Of a stretch of DNA of 64,000 nucleotides, positions 62,545-64,000 are shown in pieces. The DNA lies in the NCBI RefSeq assembly GCF_007830455.1, contig NZ_VLLB01000006.1, positions 124,001 through 188,000 on the forward strand. Reading direction: 5' to 3'. This DNA is from Pseudoduganella lurida. GTDB taxonomy: Bacteria > Pseudomonadota > Gammaproteobacteria > Burkholderiales > Burkholderiaceae_D. A model generated the notes under the pieces. The model was not told the DNA's origin. It saw only the letters and a program-made list of their open reading frames with translations, and did no database searches. The position numbers were made by a program, and so were the translations under genes. The first letter of the stretch is position 1. The number at the start of each line of letters is the position of its first letter.

Positions 62545-63650
62545 CGGGGGGACGTCAGGAACACAACCCGGTAGTTTACCATGGTCAGGCACAGCACGAG
62601 GGCGGCCGCCCCGGCGTTGTGCAGCACGGCGATGGCCAGCGGATAGCTCAGGTAGATCGTGGCGATGCCTGTCAATGCCTGCAGCACCAGCACGATCGCG
62701 ATGCCCCGGACGGGCTTGCGCAGCGCCGCCACGTGCCGCGCGCGCCAGCAGGTGTAGCCCAGCACGAACACGACGACGAGCGCGAAATTGCGGTGCACCC
62801 AGTGGATCGCCGTGAGCGCCGAGAACGGCAGGTAGTGGCCGGCCGAGGTCTTGCCCAGCTCGCGCCACAGGTGGAAGCCGTGCCCGAAGTCCATCTCCGG
62901 GATCACCCGGCCACCGCCGCACAGGGGGAATTCGGTGCAGGCCAGCGTGGCGTAGTTGGTGCTTACCCATCCGCCCAGGAACAGCTGCACCAGCAGCACG
63001 ACGCCGGACAGGGCCGCCAGCACGCGCAGGCCGCCCGGCATCACGGCGGGTACGCCAGCCGGGCCGGACGACTGCACCGCGTGGTTCTGCTTTTCTCCGA
63101 ACCACACCAGCAGCGCCAGCAGGCCCATGCCCAGCAGCAGGTGCATCGTGACGATGATCGGCTGCAGCTTGAGCGTGACGGTCCAGGCGCCGAACGCGCC
63201 CTGCAGGCAGATGAACAGGAACAGCGCGGTCGGATAGCCGGGCTGGTAGCCGGCCTTCTTCTCGCGGCGCCAGCGGTACCAGGCGGTGGCCATCATCGCC
63301 ATGATCAGAATGCCGATGCCCATCGCCAGGTAGCGGTGGATCATCTCGACCCAGGCCTTGAACAGCGTGACGGGGCCGGTGGGCATCAGCGCCTCGGCCG
63401 CGCGGATCTCGTCATGCGCCAGGAAAGGGTTGGCCAGGCCGTAGCAGCCCGGCCAGTCAGGGCAGCCCAGGCCGGAATCGGTCAGGCGGGTAAAGGCGCC
63501 GAACACGATCAGGTCGAAGGTGAGGAACACGCTGACCCAGACGAGCTTGCGGTACTTGTCGACATCCTTCGAGATCCAGACCATCGACAGCGGCAGCAGC
63601 GCGACGATCAGGGCGGTGATGGCCATCTGGGCCAGCGTGGTGTGATGCAT
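62541..63650 (-). CDS. ctaA: Haem A synthase (COX15/CtaA)
   Basis: Eight-helix membrane enzyme that oxidises haem O to haem A for cytochrome oxidase. The 369 residues include the conserved ExxxH regions (WVEMIHRYLAMGIG and the HWVHRN segment), family motifs such as LTDSGLGCPDWPGCYG and a C-terminal pair of helices. It starts the assembly unit ctaA-ctaB-sco here and overlaps ctaB by four bases. Confidence 0.95.
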   Translation of the reverse strand: MHHTTLAQMAITALIVALLPLSMVWISKDVDKYRKLVWVSVFLTFDLIVFGAFTRLTDSGLGCPDWPGCYGLANPFLAHDEIRAAEALMPTGPVTLFKAWVEMIHRYLAMGIGILIMAMMATAWYRWRREKKAGYQPGYPTALFLFICLQGAFGAWTVTLKLQPIIVTMHLLLGMGLLALLVWFGEKQNHAVQSSGPAGVPAVMPGGLRVLAALSGVVLLVQLFLGGWVSTNYATLACTEFPLCGGGRVIPEMDFGHGFHLWRELGKTSAGHYLPFSALTAIHWVHRNFALVVVFVLGYTCWRARHVAALRKPVRGIAIVLVLQALTGIATIYLSYPLAIAVLHNAGAAALVLCLTMVNYRVVFLTSPR

Positions 63651-63673
63651 GCAGTCTCTTTAAAATGGTCGGC

Positions 63674-64000
63674 CTAGCCGATCGACGACGCCTTGAGCAG
63701 CTTGCCCAGATCCTTCTTGACCTGCGAAGGATCCGGGTGACGCGGAAAGCGCATCATCAGATGGCCGCGCGGGTCGATCAGCCAGATATGGTCCTCGGCG
63801 CGGCTGCCCGGTTCGACCGGCAGCCATTGTGCCACCTTGTCGGCCGGCGCGCGCAGCATGCGCGTGCCATCCTCCACGCGCAGCAGCACCGTCTCGAGCG
63901 GCCTGTCGTCCGTGATCAGCCAGACCCGTTCGATGCGCTCGCGCTCCTTGCCCTGCATGGTGCGCAGCTGGCGCATCGCGAACAGCTGGTCCTGGCAGGC
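63674..64000 (-). CDS. Cytochrome oxidase assembly-associated protein (partial, C-terminal part)
   Basis: The frame is open to the right edge of the window, so only the last 108 residues are visible. It contains GKERERIERVWLI and a C-terminal DPRGHLMMRFPRHPDPSQ, resembling the small SCO-like membrane protein that precedes ctaA in betaproteobacterial cytochrome oxidase clusters. No CxxxC is visible in this part. The start is outside the window. Confidence 0.7.
   Translation of the reverse strand, partial: ACQDQLFAMRQLRTMQGKERERIERVWLITDDRPLETVLLRVEDGTRMLRAPADKVAQWLPVEPGSRAEDHIWLIDPRGHLMMRFPRHPDPSQVKKDLGKLLKASSIG

Overview
The window is 64 kb of GC-rich chromosome. The gene content points to a betaproteobacterium of the family Oxalobacteraceae, most like Massilia, Telluria or Pseudoduganella. 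The signs are a Burkholderiales-type porin, the ftsY-ftsE-ftsX-rpoH block, a CIRCE operator on rpoH, the ctaA-ctaB-sco run, and an uninterrupted dcw cluster. The genus is inference; no rRNA gene lies in the window. There are no tRNAs, CRISPR arrays, insertion sequences or phage genes, so this is mostly stable chromosome with a few accessory blocks.

Layout. (1) 1-17.8 kb, minus strand: the start of a peroxiredoxin gene, then the complete division and cell-wall (dcw) cluster. It is transcribed leftwards as mraZ-rsmH-ftsL-ftsI-murE-murF-mraY-murD-ftsW-murG-murC-ddlB-ftsQ-ftsA-ftsZ. Most junctions overlap by 1-4 bases. A sigma70-like promoter with four MraZ boxes at exact 10-bp spacing lies in front of mraZ, and a strong terminator follows ftsZ. 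(2) 18-25.6 kb: a gene-free low-GC stretch, glpK, the RNase P RNA gene (rnpB), a thiamine-diphosphate enzyme, a small exported protein, a porin and a chemotaxis receptor. (3) 25.9-33.2 kb: a TauD-type dioxygenase with an AEC transporter, a MerR regulator with a CarH-like cobalamin domain, ftsYEX and rpoH. (4) 33.2-40.5 kb: a lipoprotein coupled to gamma-glutamyltransferase, a Fur-box TonB receptor, and an ArsR regulator divergent from a deviant P450 plus a monooxygenase-fold protein. The gaps here carry a family of short palindromic or tandem repeats. (5) 40.5-46.3 kb: a signal peptidase I paralogue, an ABC ATPase, an ABC permease fused to a CPBP protease domain, a zinc-ribbon metallopeptidase and a GNAT acetyltransferase. 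(6) 46.4-57.4 kb: a Ter (tellurite/stress) locus. (7) 57.7-64 kb: a CNNM/HlyC-type protein, an exported protein, an AI-2E-family permease, and the haem A/cytochrome oxidase assembly genes sco, ctaB and ctaA, with a partial gene at the edge.

The most interesting block is the Ter locus. Five overlapping genes (ATP-grasp, PRTase-TRSP, HAD phosphatase, PRTase of the StiP/PELOTA type, CitE-like lyase) form a predicted pathway for a small nucleoside-like molecule. They run straight into terD and a terA-like gene. A second unit encodes a TerC-like DUF475 membrane protein, TerD, an AIM24-family protein and another TerD-family protein. It is divergent from a LysR regulator that sits between the two halves. 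Other items worth attention are the CarH-type photoreceptor candidate, the P450 with a reversed ExxR motif and no meander, the ABC-CPBP fusion, a 240-bp patch of foreign-looking base composition inside rsmH, and the structured RNA-like segment after ftsZ.
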